This document shows, one piece after another, positions 32,695-43,203 of a stretch of 64,000 nt of DNA; position 1 is the first letter of the stretch, and every line of letters begins with the position of its first letter. The translations under genes were made by a program, and so were the position numbers. The DNA is from Adiantum capillus-veneris (Eukaryota; Streptophyta; Polypodiopsida; Polypodiales; Pteridaceae). The notes under the pieces are model-generated. The model was not told the origin of the DNA. It saw nothing but the letters and a program-made list of their open reading frames with translations, and searched no databases. Where the stretch lies: assembly GCA_014529385.2 (NCBI GenBank), contig CM043960.1:123098543-123162542 (forward strand), given 5' to 3'.

Positions 32695-34590
32695 TTATCC
32701 TTGAATGCCGATTGAAGATGAGCAAAAGCTCAACTTCTCCTTGTTGACCACCTTTGTAAACATGTCTGCAGGATTTTCACTTGCATACACCTTTCTTAGC
32801 TTTAGCTGTCCCTCTTCCAAAAGAGTGCGTATGAAGTGATATCTCACCTCAGTGTGCTTTGTCCTTGAATGAAAGGCTGAGTTCTTCGCAAGATGGATAG
32901 CGCTTTGGCTATCACTGTACAAGACACAATTGTCTTGTTTGAATCCAAGCTCTTCTAAGAATCTGTGAAGCCACATAATTTCTTTGCTTGCCTCCGTCAT
33001 TGCTACATACTCTGCTTTCGTGGTAAAACGTGAAACCACTTTCTGCAGCTTTGAAGCCCAGCTTACTGCTGTGCCTCCAACCGTGAACACATAGCCAGTA
33101 GTGCTCCTTCGAGTATCTTTGTCACCTGCCATATTTGCATCAGCATACCCTTCTAGAAAAATATCAGTTCCTCCAAAATACAAAGCATTTGTTGTTGTCC
33201 CTTTAAAATACCTAAGTATCCACTTCACAGCTTGCCAATGCTCTTTACCTAGGTTGTCCATGAACCTACTCACAACTCCCACTGCATGTGCAATGTCTTG
33301 CCTTGTCCAGACCATAGCATACATTAGAGAACCTACCGCTGCAGCATATGGAACTTTAGACATATAGGCTATCTCCTCTTGTGTCTTTGGACACATATCC
33401 TTCGTTAGTTTAAAATGACCAGCCAAAGGTGTAGAAACTGGTTTTGCATTTTGCATTGCAAATCTTTCTAGTACCTTCTTGATGTAATCTTCTTGAGATA
33501 GCTTTATTGTCTTCTTCGTCCTGTCCCTTGATATTTTCATACCAAGTATCCTCTTTGCAGCACCTAAATCTTTCATTGAAAAAGATTTGGATAGCTCCTC
33601 TTTTAGGTCTTTGATATCCTGCATGTTAGCACTTGCAATCAACATGTCATCAACATACAACATTAGGATGATGAATTTCCCATCTCCCAAATTCTTCATG
33701 CAGACGCAGTGATCCGAGTTGCATCTTGTGAATCCATGATCCAACATCCATCGATCAAACTTCAAGTACCATTGTCTTGATGCTTGCTTTAAACCATACA
33801 AGCTCTTCTTTAATCTGCAAACCATTTTCTCCTTACCTTTTACTTCATACCCCTTTGGTTGAAGCATGTAGATTTCCTCCTCTAAGTCACCGTGAGGGAA
33901 TGCCGTATTTACATCCATTTGCTCGAGATTTAGATCATGAGCAGCCACAAGGCTTAAGACAAGCTTAATTGAGTTCATTTTTACAACAGGAGAAAATATT
34001 TCATTGAAGTCAATACCTTTCTTTTGAGAAAAACCTTTTACCACAAGCTTAGACTTGTATCTTTTCTTCCCACCTTCTTCTTCCTTCAGTTTGTATACCC
34101 ATTTGTTTTGAAGTGCCCGCTTACCTTTAGGCAACTCAACCAACTCCCATGTTTGGTTGCGATGTAGTGAGTCCATCTCCACTTGTATGCTCTTCGTCCA
34201 TTCTTCCTTGGATTCATGTTGCATAGCTTTTTCGTATGATTCCGGCTCTCCAGAATCTGAGATCAAGAGATGGTTGAAGGAAGGAACAAACCTTTCTGGA
34301 GGTCTACTTGCTCTTGTAGATCTTCGGGGAATAGGTTGAGGCTCTTCATTTGATTGACGTTGTTGCACATTGTCACCGTTTGTAGTCCTTGAGTCTTCAC
34401 CGTCTTCAACCTCCATGTACTCATCACCTGTTTCTTTTGTTTGTTTTCTTTCCAAGTAATCTTTGTACATATTTTGTTCGTTAAAAATTACATCCCTAAT
34501 CCTTAAGATTTTACCATCTTCAGGATTCCATAGGCGATACCCAAGTCTCCTTCTCCATAGCCAATGAAGAAACACTTTTGGACTTTGCAT
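32695..34590 (-). pseudogene. Copia pol: RT and RNase H
   Basis: A 631-aa frame. After a linker (PEPIPRRSTRASRPPERF-like) comes RT: LQNKWVYKLKEEEGG, LVVKGFSQKKGIDFNEIFSP, LEQMDVNTAFPHGDLEEEIY (usually AFLHG), CRLKKSLYGLKQASRQWY and the catalytic LYVDDMLIA. The connection and RNase H follow: GYADANMAGDKDTRRSTTGY (first catalytic Asp) and LYSDSQSAIHLAKN (second). It ends with the copia tail NPADMFTKVV and a stop at 32695. The RT active-site YVDD is intact. The reading frame is separated from integrase by a frameshift between about 34590 and 34690. TNT1-94-like by overall pattern. Confidence 0.93.
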
Positions 34591-35830
34591 CTAGATTTGA
34601 TCTTAGGCTTCTATCTATGTGCATGAAAGCCTCACACCCAAACACTTTGAGAAATGCATAATTCACCGGTTTACCTGTCCATGCCTCTTTTCAAACTCCC
34701 CCATCCAATGCCGTTGAGGGTGACCGATTGATTAAGTACACAGACGTACTTACAGCTTTCGCCCAAAGCTCAAGCGGTAGGCCTGCATGTAGCTGCATCC
34801 TTCGTGCTCGTTTCATGATTGTCCTGTTCATCCTTTCCGAAATCCCATTTTGTTGAGGTGTCCTTGGGGTTGTCCTTTGCCTTCGAATGCGATTGCTAGC
34901 ACAAAAGCTTTCAAAAGCTTGGCTGCAATATTCGTCTCCATTGTCGGATCTGAGGCATTTAACCTTGGTACCTGTTTCATTCTCCACAAAGGCTTTCCAC
35001 CTGTGAAATATGGAAAATACATTGGATTTATTCTTCATGACATAAACCCATGTTTTTCTAGTCGCATCGTCTATGAATGTTACATAGTACAATGAGCCAC
35101 CAAGTGATGGTGTACTTGCAGGACCCCAAACATCAGAATGAACCAACTCAAGTTTTTTATTTTATCTTTCATTTCCTGATTTTTGAAATTTTACCCTCTT
35201 TTGTTTACCATATACACAATCTTCACAGAACTCTAAGTCCACTTCTTTCAAACCTAGTAGAAGCTTCTTTGTTTGAAGGATTTGGATTCCTTTGTCACTC
35301 ATATGCCCAAGTCGATAGTGCCACACCGCACTGTCAACTTCTGTAGTTGCTGCACAAGCTGAAGGTTGCGTGCCAACAGTACACAAGTAAAGTGTACCGA
35401 CTTTTTCTCCCTTGGCAACCACCAAAGATCCCTTTGAGATCTTCCACCGTTTGTTTTCGAATGCAATGTTGTGACCTTCATCGTCCAATTGTCCTGTAGA
35501 GATCAAATTTTTACGAAGAGAAGGAACATGCCTAACATCTTTAAGCTTCCATTCATTTCCCTTAGCAGTTTTGACAGAAACTGTACCTTTGCCGACAATC
35601 TCACAAGCTTCATCATCTCCCAAGTATACATACCCAAAATTACCTTTGGTGTAGTCTTGGAAATGTTGCTTGGGTGGTGTCGCATGGAATGAAGCCCAGG
35701 AATCTACTATCCAGGAATTAGACACATTGTCTAATGAGAGAATTAGAGCATCTTGCTCTACTTTACCTGCCACATTGGCCTCCGATGTTGGCTTGTTGTC
35801 TTGAGACTCTGTCTCCTTCTTCTTCTTGGA
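34591..35830 (-). pseudogene. Copia protease and integrase
   Basis: The protease region reads SWIVDSWASFHATP, where the catalytic motif is normally DSGAS. The Gly to Trp change should inactivate it. The GAG-pre-integrase zinc region follows (WHYRLGHMSDKGIQIL, then FCEDCVYGKQKRVKF). A stop after SGNER lies at about 35162. The integrase core resumes with HSDVWGPA (first Asp), FIDDATRKTWVY, LRSDNGDEYCS (second Asp) and QQNGISERMNRTIMKRAR (Glu). All triad residues are present. Coding continues past 34691 in broken frames to the RT frame. Confidence 0.9.
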
Positions 35831-35833
35831 CCA

Positions 35834-36574
35834 TCAATCCTTCTTGACGTGGCCCTTCTTGCCGCAGTTCCAACATTCAAGAACTGACTTTGTGTGTGAC
35901 TTGCTCCGCCTTGAGCGATCACGACCCTTTTGGTTTTTGAACCTCTCCTTAGGCCTTCCTCTTGTTTCCACTGATAGTGCAGCACTTGATGATTCTCCTG
36001 TGCTTCTCCTTCGCATTTCCTCGCTTAGGAGAACACCCACAACATCATCAAACTTAAGAGTATTTGTGCCAGAGATAGAATTACTTACATCCATCACAAG
36101 GCTGTCCCAACTATCCGGTAGAGATGATAGTATAAGGAGAGCTCGCACTTCGTCATCGAAATTGATTTTCATTGATCAAAGTTGACTTATGTTTGTGTTA
36201 AAGTCATTTAGGTGTTTTGCAACTGAACCATTCTCTGCCATCTTTAGATTGAACAAGCGCTTCATAAGAAATACCTTATTGGATGCCGATGGTTTCTCGT
36301 AGAAGTCGTCAAGTGACTTCATCAAGTCCTCCGTGGTCTTCATCTCCGAAACATTGAAGGCCACCGTTGACGCCAAGTTTAACCGGATTGTTCCCAGTGC
36401 CTTTCGATCAAGGACAATCCATGCTTCATCTGCCATTGTTGCGGGCTTCTTCGCAAGACCGCCTAGTAGCAAATAGAGGTCCTTCTGGTAGAGATAGTCT
36501 TCAATCTGCATCTTCCAATGTTGGTAGTTTTTGCCGTTGAACTTCTCAATCTTGAGCTTCCCTTCCTCCGCCAT
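35834..36574 (-). pseudogene. Copia gag with zinc knuckle
   Basis: I place the start at ATG 36574 (MAEEGKLKIEKFNGKNYQHW), not the longer upstream frame, because gag proteins of this type open this way. It contains the UBN2-type gag core (LNDFNTNISQL, LILSSLPDSWDSLV) and the knuckle CWNCGKKGHVKKD-stop, in which the last Cys codon has become TGA. Another TGA interrupts after ISQL. Gag coats the genomic RNA. Confidence 0.9.
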
Positions 36575-36634
36575 AACTCCCACTCAATTCAAGGAATCCA
36601 TTCCTTGAGATAATTTAGCTACGAGCAAACCTTT

Positions 36635-36645
36635 CTCTGATACCA
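36635..36645 (-). promoter_or_regulatory. Primer binding site of copia element
   Basis: ctctgatacca, the complement of TGGTATCAGAG (initiator-Met tRNA), two bases from the 5' LTR edge. Confidence 0.92.
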
Positions 36646-36647
36646 GT

Positions 36648-37314
36648 TGTTAGGAAATAAGACGTAGCTATATAGATAATTGAGTAGATTACTTAATGGA
36701 GAGAGACAGATTTCACACACAAAAGATTATAGAGTAGAGAGAGAGAGAGAGAGTACACACGATATACGTGGTTCACCCAATGTGGGCTACGTCCACGGGA
36801 AAGCAGCCACTCAATGGCTTTAGTACTTCAAAACAAGAAGTAGTTTACAAAGGGATTATACCCTTAATGGAGCTCCCGCTTTGCTTCACTCTCACCACCT
36901 CACACTCACCTTGTTGCGTCAACTTCACACTATGAAATGTGTGTAGAAATGGCCTCCTTTTATAGGCCAAAAGGGCTGCCCTCTGTTATGAGAGATAGCC
37001 ATGTGTAGTCGCCCTTGTGCGAATAAGTCCAAATCGGACCCTCCAATCCACCCATGTGTGGCCGCCCTTGAGAAGACAAGTCCGCTTTTGAATTTGGCCA
37101 CCGGCCACCGGCCATTGACTTCCGACCACCGGCCATCGGCCATTGACTACTGGCCATTGGCCAACCGACCGGTTGTTTTCCGACCACTTTCCGGCCGCCG
37201 TCCGGCCATAATATTTCGGCAAAAAAAAAAGTCTCGGGGACGGAATGGGGGCCTTACAAATGTGCGCTTTTACCACAGAAAATTACAAGGGTAAATCAGG
37301 CTCCATACTTAACA
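36648..37314 (-). repeat. 5' LTR of copia element
   Basis: A 667-bp partner of 31865-32634. It carries a 98-bp deletion near 37240 and a shorter GA run. Confidence 0.93.
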
Positions 37315-37319
37315 TATAG

Positions 37320-38000
37320 GATATAGAGAAGCAAGTTAGGAAGCAAGTTAGGTAGTTCGGTTGCTCTCGACTCTAAGGAAAATTGTCCATCCACACACTC
37401 AGCATAGAAACCTTATAGTAACAACAAATTAGGGAACTCTACAAGATGTTAGAGAATCTCTTTAGTTTCTTGATGAAACATCTTCTGAGTATAGATTCAA
37501 AGTGGATGGAATTTCTTTGAGCACAAGACCTTTTGAATTCAACCTCTTGCATCACAAGTCTTTCCCCAAAAAGAGTTGTATTTGAGCCATTTGCAAGGAC
37601 TTAACAAAATCGGGGTTCAATGCTGTAATCACTGCATTTTGGAAATATACATGTCTTTTCTACCTTTTTGTGATCATTATTTATGTTGTTTTAAATTTAT
37701 ATGACACCATGATACACAATCAAGAGCCGAATTATTGTTATTAAATTTTGAAGTACAAAATTATGAACCACCAAAGGGTGTATGTTCATGTGGACAAAAT
37801 GAACAAAAGTGTACATAACTTTTGTGGAGTAATCAATAATGAAACTCCACTTTTTTTCTTTTTTTTTGAGAGGGATCATACATCCTCAGAGTTTCTTTTT
37901 ATTTTGTGTGCAAGAGGGGGTGAAGTAATTGGTTCAGGAGCGGGGGTGGTGAGTTAGGCTCCTTGGGGGTGATGACCTGGGCTCCTCAAGGCTTGGCAGT
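37320..38000. other. Flank after copia element, possible tail of gene A copy 1
   Basis: Sequence to the target duplication's right continues the pre-insertion region of gene A. It has a few short open stretches and then AT-rich DNA. No frame here can be assigned with confidence. Confidence 0.3.
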
Positions 38001-38005
38001 GGGTT

Positions 38006-38806
38006 TTATGGGGTTTGGGGCTTTGGGCTTCTGTGGAGTGATTGGCTTGGGTGACTTGGACACATGAAAGGTAGTTTGAAAGGTGAGCCAGGTGCCTCCT
38101 CCTTACTGTTCTTAGCTGAACGATGCTTTTGAACCTTGAATTTCAATGGTGAATGTAATGGATGGCCTTTTGCATTTGATTTTGTTTTTGTAGGGCTCTT
38201 CTTCTTGGTGGGGCTCGTCCTCTTGGCAAGGCTCTTCTTGACAGAGCTCTTGTTTGCATGGCTCTTCTTTGTAGGGCTCTTCTCTGTAGGACTCTTATTT
38301 GTATGGCTTCTCTTTGAAGGGCTCTTCTTTGTAGGGATCCTCTTTGAAGGGCTCTTCTTTGCAAGGCTCTTTGCATGGCTCTTCTTCTTGTGATCCTTTT
38401 TCTTTGCGTCCAAACCCTTGGTAGCTCTACCTTTCTTTGGTGGCAAAGGAGTCTCTCGATCACCTATAATTGGTGCCATAGGATAGTCTGGATCATTTGG
38501 GTTTATTGGTCTTTCCAAAACCATAGAAACAATCTTCTTTCTCACCCACGTGACGACCCAAGACTTTGGATATTCATGCAACTACAAAAAATAGAAAAAG
38601 AAAATAAAGAAAATGAGTACATACGTAAGTTAAGAAGTCAAAATAAATGAATGGAAAATCGGATGCACACTTACAATGAGTGTAGTCATCTTGCACCTTG
38701 ACTCAAGATATATCCATTCATTGGCAAGCACCCTCAGTCCATTCACAAGATGTTGAGTCTGTTTGTAAAGGCACTTTTTAATCGTAGTACTTGAAAGCTT
38801 CTCCAT
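38006..38806 (-). CDS. Unknown gene B, 3' exons with KSP-repeat basic tail
   Basis: Two exons join cleanly on minus. Exon 38806-38675 (44 aa, MEKLSSTTIKKCLYKQ...) ends at the donor GTAAGTG. A 93-bp intron follows, and exon 38581-38006 starts after tttttgtag. The second exon opens LHEYPKSWVVTWVRKKIVSM, then PINPNDPDYPMAPIIGD. Next come about 75 residues of Lys/Ser/Thr/Pro repeats built on KKSPSKR and KSPTKKS units, and a Pro/Ser-rich end. The tail resembles the S/TPKK DNA-binding repeats of histone H1-like proteins, which suggests but does not prove nucleic-acid binding. I recognise no family for the N-terminal part. The Met at 38806 may not be the true start, because exon-like coding lies upstream (see 41770-42440 and 43204-44533). 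Confidence 0.5.
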
Positions 38807-38942
38807 TGTAATCCTTATTTATGGTACTTAGGTGACCAATGATAAGCTTGACAACACTTCAAGAAGACATCAATCAAAAAGCTACTAATAGAAAACAAGG
38901 GGCCATCAAGCATAGATTATGTACTTTAGACTTACAATTTAC

Positions 38943-39023
38943 TTCTTCCATGGATACTTGACATTGAGTTCATAAATATAATATCTTTCTCCAGCAGATT
39001 GAAAATAAAAAGACTCCAATGCC
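38943..39023 (-). pseudogene. Half of a gene B exon, split by LINE
   Basis: Removing the LINE and one target copy joins 41681-41668 to 39019-38943. The joined exon reads from RELESF, through YFQSAGERYYIYELNVKYPW, to KK. It is bounded by acceptor ttcatgtag and a GTAAAT donor. The restored continuity across a target duplication supports a real exon. Confidence 0.5.
39007..39023 (+). repeat. LINE target duplication, left copy
   Basis: aaaaagactccaatgcc matches 41662-41680 (aaaaaggactccaattccc) with one inserted G and one mismatch. Confidence 0.75.
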
Positions 39024-41661
39024 AAACCTAGATACGGTGGTTCTGAAGCTCTCTACTGCTAACACCCCCCTCCCCCCCTTGCGCCCTCGCTACCCCCCCC
39101 CCCTTTCTCTCGTTGCCCTCGCGCTGCTGCCCGTTGTCGCATGTCCTCGCGCGCGGCAACCCAACCCGCCTCGCCCCTGCTACGTGCTTCATTTCCTTCA
39201 CGCTGCCCTCTCGCGCCGGCACCCCCCCGCCCGCTGCCTCTTAAGCTGCCCCCCCGCCCGCCTTTCTCTTTCCCGACGTCTCCCTGCAATTGGCTTTGGC
39301 GGCATTGTTCTTTAGACAGTGCTCGGCGCATTCGGTTGCAGAGGTTTTGCCAACCTTCATAGGTGTGAGCCGGCTCTGGAGACCTTCTGTTGTGCATCGG
39401 CCGCACTGATCAACTGGAGAAAGACAGTTGCTTCCTCGGTTGGTAGTGCTCCTATGCCCGATTCGATGCCAAGAGAGGGTTTTAGGTGGATTCCCCCAGG
39501 GACTGCAGTTCGGTACTTGGGATGTCAGGTTGGTTTGGACTTGTCTCCCGAGCAGCAGATTGCCCTCCTTCTCCTGTCTATCAGGAGGAGATTGTTACAC
39601 TGGAGCTCAGCACGACTTTCTTTGGCTGGCAGAGTAGTAGTGGCCAACCAGGTGTTGTTGGAGACTATGTGGTATATCACTTCTTGCTGGATCTTCTCGA
39701 GTTCTTGTATCATCCAGGTAGAGAGGCTGATCAGGAACTTCCTTTGGGCAGGACATGACACTCAGATAGCCTGAGCCAAAGTGGCTTGGCAGGTCATCAC
39801 TCTTCCTTGTTCACAGGGAGGGCTTGGGATCATTGACCCAGCACAGCAGAGAAAAGCCTTTCTTGGGAGGTTCATAGTCAGAGGACTTCTTCAAGGTGAG
39901 GAGCCCTGGAAGGAGTTCTTGCTACAATGGCTGCGTGCTAGGGTGCCTCAGGCTGGAGGCCCCTGGCGACATTCGACCAGATGGATCTTCACAGAGATGC
40001 GCAGAGTTGGTTTGAGCAGGAGAATGGAGGACCGCTTCGCTGTGAGTTTGCTTCGATCTTGGGAGCTCTTGTGGTGAGGCCTGGAGAAGAGATAGCGTAT
40101 TTGCATGGAGGAGCGCCTACAACAGCCCCTTGTCTGGAAGCCCATGTTTAGCACTCAAAGAGGCCACTTGGTTGGTAGTCGGCCTCATGTTTCCTGGGGT
40201 CCCAAGGCAGCGGGTCTAGCGCACTCTTTAGGTGACTGGTTAGAGTTCACAGGCTTGTCAGAGGAGGTGCAGGGTCTCCAGCTACAGGGCATGAGAGGGG
40301 TGCAGAACATGTGCCAGGACATCTCAAAGGCAGTTCCAGCTGAGTGGCTCACGCCTCTCGAGCCAGTAGCACCCAGGCGGATGGGAGCCTTCACATGACT
40401 GGAGGTTCTCATCTCAGCAGGGCCTGCTGAGAGACTGGTCCATCCCTTTTCTTCGAGCTTCATGGTGGAGGACGCTTACAGCAAGTTGCAGTAGAGGTCC
40501 CTCAGGGGGCAGAGTGCTGTTTTCAGAGGATCCGAGTAGTGGGCATCTGTGGGAGGACTTGTGTCATCGATCCTGACCCAACAGCTCTTGAGATTGGACA
40601 CTGGAGGCTGTGGGCTTGGGAGTGCTATCCACTGGCACGAGTACAATGGGATCCTCGTGAGTGGCTCTGGAGGGACTCTTTCTCTTTTGCAAACCACCCA
40701 GGTGTCCCGTTCTTTCATTCTACTGTTCTACTGGGACGTCACATACTAGCAGCACAGAGAGAGGCCCGCCCCGCTGTAGCACCTCATTGGAAGGAGGATG
40801 GTCTCATAGCTGAGTTCTTGGCAGCCTTCTGGGAGAGGTTGTGAGACTTGAGACAGCCAAGGCGAGTCACCTTGTTTCAGTGGCTGGTCGCACACAGAGC
40901 TACAGTATTTGGGAGTTGGCTAGTGCATAGTAGTCTCTCGGCCGCATGTGCAGCTTGTGACCATCTTGTGGAGAGTCAGTGTCACTGTATTTGGGACTGT
41001 CCTTCGGCACAACAGGTGTGGCTTCGAGTTCTTCGGCTGATGCGTGCTCTCTCCACGTCTCGACAGTACACTTGGGGAGCAGCGGCTTGGTCCACCCTCA
41101 TGGGCCCAGCACTTCAGTTTGAGCTATCTTCCACCAGCAGGATGATAGTGATGCAGGAGGGGCGACCTACACTCCAGCCTGCCATAGAGCTTACTCCACA
41201 GGAGTGGTGCAGTGAGAGAGAGGAATGTTGGGAGCTCATCAGTGGCCTGACCCTCTAGTTCATCTGGCGGGCCCGTTGCTTCCTCATCTTTGAGGCTCGC
41301 CTTGTGCCACCAGCAGAGACTGTTCGCGATTTTTGGCTAGAGCTGATCCACACTCTCAGAGGACAGCTCGAGGGACTACAGGGAAGCTCCGACCGCATGC
41401 GGGAGCGCATAGAGGCTTTCCTTCGACTATGGCGTCCTGGGCCTTTCTACACCATGGTCGAGGGTGTACTCCGATGGCACTACCGACCACCTGTGTGGAT
41501 TTTCCCTCCCCCCATATCTTGATTTAGCCCCATTGTACATATGCTACTTTTTTCATTGGGAGAGTCTCCCACCATGGTTGTTGTAGCCCTCTCTTGAAGA
41601 GGTGGTTGTAGCCTTATGGGCAGTTTCAGTAACTAATAGAAGGATCTTTTTCTTGGGGAAA
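39024..41661 (+). mobile_element. L1-type LINE, 5' part rearranged or deleted
   Basis: The element begins with about 280 bp of C-rich, GC-rich sequence (39060-39300), which could be a LINE 5' UTR. It jumps directly to the C-terminal part of an RT-encoding frame and ends with a poly(A) (eight A at 41659-41666) that merges into the target copy. The first RT domains and the endonuclease are missing. An internal deletion or template switch during target-primed reverse transcription would explain this. Confidence 0.8.
39300..41524 (+). pseudogene. LINE reverse transcriptase C-terminus and zf-RVT
   Basis: This covers the RT connection region of plant L1 elements. RYLGCQVGLDLSP, LSLAGRVVVANQVLLETMWY and VERLIRNFLWAG lie at 39500-39760. 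WQVITLPCSQGGLGIIDP and GRFIVRGLL are at 39785-39890. The zf-RVT zinc region follows at 40860-41035: RRVTLFQWLVAHRATVFGSW, then CAACDHLVESQCHCIWDCP with its Cys/His pattern, then AQQVWLRV. A terminal part ends FWLELI...WIFPPPIS at 41521. Frames change at several points and stops occur, for example at 39772, 40078 and 40396. The catalytic palm motif (FADD) is not in the element. Confidence 0.85.
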
Positions 41662-41769
41662 AAAAAGGACTCCAATTCCCTCTACATGAAAATAACAATT
41701 AGCTAAGAGTACCATAGAATATAAAAAATTGTTAGGAGTTAAGACTTATCCTTAAACATAGGGTTATAT

Positions 41770-42440
41770 TTTGCAATTACACGCCAGCATGTCAAATTCT
41801 TCAAAAAAACTTGAAAGGCTTATTTGCTTGTCGAATAGGAACTATGTCACTAGAGGATCAAGTATGGATATTTGCATAGCTGTAGCCTCTGGAAGATCCC
41901 TCATAAGACACCTAAAATCAAAGAAAATGCATCCCCCAATGAGGCCCTTGTAGGCGCATATACACTATATAATTAGCAAAGAGGCAACACATACCTGAGA
42001 CAGATAAAGAGCACATTATCACCAACCTTAATGTTGGGGTTTATAAGCATACTTGTGTCTTGAGGGAATATGTCACATTACACCTCATCATTTCTATACA
42101 TTGAGACATCCACAACCATTTGGCTTGTAACTTTTTCATAAAGGAGAGAGTTGGTTGATCTTAAAATTTTGGCGTGCTCTGTAAGGATAGCAATTTTTGA
42201 TATCATGTCTTGGTCTTTTTCAAGACGGCATCTCCTGTATGGCTCATGCAAAGCGTGTAACTTTCAAAAATACGGATTTAGCCTTAGCACTAAATTTAAG
42301 AAATGAAGGATGCCTTCATAAGATCTACTTTATCCCATGTCCTCTCTCTTCATGAGATTTGTGATCTTTCTCTATAATATCAATTTGGAGAATTTCTACC
42401 ATTCCGAGCAATTGTTCAATTGTAATTTGTACATTGTTTT
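41770..42440 (-). pseudogene. Unknown gene B, middle exons
   Basis: On minus, about 42430-42345 encodes a coiled-coil-like stretch (EQLLGMVEILQIDIIEKDHK). About 42240-41995 reads RRCRLEKDQDMISKIAILTE, then KVTSQMVVDVSMYRNDEV-stop-CDIFPQDT and KVGDNVLFICL, ending at donor GTATGTG. After an 83-bp intron (41994-41912), exon 41911-41770 reads CLMRDLPEATAMQISILDPL, a stop, then ISLSSFFEEFDMLACNCK. The split codon AG|G joins in phase. Two stops and at least one frameshift indicate decay. It lies between the LINE and the inverted-repeat element and points the same way as the KSP-repeat exons, so I infer one gene. Confidence 0.4.
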
Positions 42441-42492
42441 TTTATAAGTATTTAAATTGTTGGATATGTTAAATTTAAGTTCACCACCATGG

Positions 42493-42932
42493 CTCCATTT
42501 TTGCCTGTCAAGGCACACACGTGCACAGAACCTGAAACATGCAGCCATCGGGTGGCCGGGGGAGCGTTTCGGAGATAATTTTGCAAAACAAGGCGACGCG
42601 GGGGGCGTACAGGGTCAAAAAGGGCATGTAACGCATCGGCGGCTCCAGGATGGGTCGGACGGTGTAAAAAGAGCCCCTGTGCATCACGACGTGTAGGGAG
42701 CAATTCTGCCATTCTGCTCCTTGCACGTCGTGACGCACAGGGGCTTTTTTGCACGTCTGACCCAGCGTGGTGCCACCGATGCGTCACATGCCCTTCTGGA
42801 CCCCGTACGCCCCCCCCCCCCCCCCCCCCGTCGCTCCGTTTTGCAAAAGTATCTCCGAGATGCTCCCCTCGGACGCCCGATGGCTACATGTTCGAGGTTC
42901 TGTGCACGTGTGTGCCTCGACGGGCGAAAATG
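42493..42932. mobile_element. Inverted-repeat (foldback/MITE-like) element, 440 bp
   Basis: Two arms of about 215 bp (42493-42714 and 42716-42932) are inverted copies at roughly 80-85% identity, with almost no loop. Outer ends read ccatttttgcctgtcaagg on the left and, complementarily, cctcgacgggcgaaaatgg on the right. Arms share cacacacgtgcacagaacct and gcacaggggct. The right arm contains a 20-base C run (42810-42829) where the left has only six G. No transposase lies inside and I find no clear target duplication. It would form a long hairpin if transcribed. Confidence 0.85.
42810..42829 (+). repeat. Poly-C run, 20 bases
   Basis: An expansion of a C-rich word in the right arm of the inverted repeat. 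Its length may be assembly-dependent. Confidence 0.9.
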
Positions 42933-43203
42933 GAAATTATTGAACAATATGAATAAAGAAACAAGTACTGAATGGTGACAAAAATCATTGACAAATACAT
43001 TTATTCTTTATTGATTCGAATATTACATCATGGTCAATTAGTTTTTTGACGAATTACATCTTTGGGTAATGGGCGAACGACTGACTTGACACTAAGGGAT
43101 TTTATAGTTTCCTCTGGGTTTGTCAATCCTTGACCTAAGCTCAAGGCGCAGTGGGAGAGGACTGAGCGTGGTGTTTTCCTGTAAAGGCATACAATGCTGC
43201 CCC

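Larger units (their letters stand above)
31865..37314 (-). mobile_element. Ty1/copia element, minus strand, complete with target duplication
   Basis: LTRs at 31865-32634 and 36648-37314 begin TGTTAGGAAATAA and end ACTTAACA. The pentamer tatag flanks both outer edges (31860-31864 and 37315-37319). Primer site complement ctctgatacca lies at 36635-36645 and polypurine tract complement atctcccacttgg at 32635-32647. Internal order gag, protease, integrase, RT, RNase H is Ty1/copia. The LTRs differ by few substitutions, but the right LTR lacks about 98 bp present in the left at 32457-32565. Several stops and a frameshift make it inactive. Confidence 0.95.

Noticed and set aside
36925-37294. Several short frames on both strands in the right copia LTR
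   Set aside because: The same frames recur in the left LTR at 32181-32509 and are by-products of the ccggcca-rich LTR.
39028-39406. Arg/Gly-rich minus frames at the LINE 5' end
   Set aside because: They come from C-rich DNA; no splice or homologous signal supports them.
42452-42978. Reading frames of 76-111 aa on both strands
   Set aside because: They mirror each other across the inverted repeat and have no independent support.
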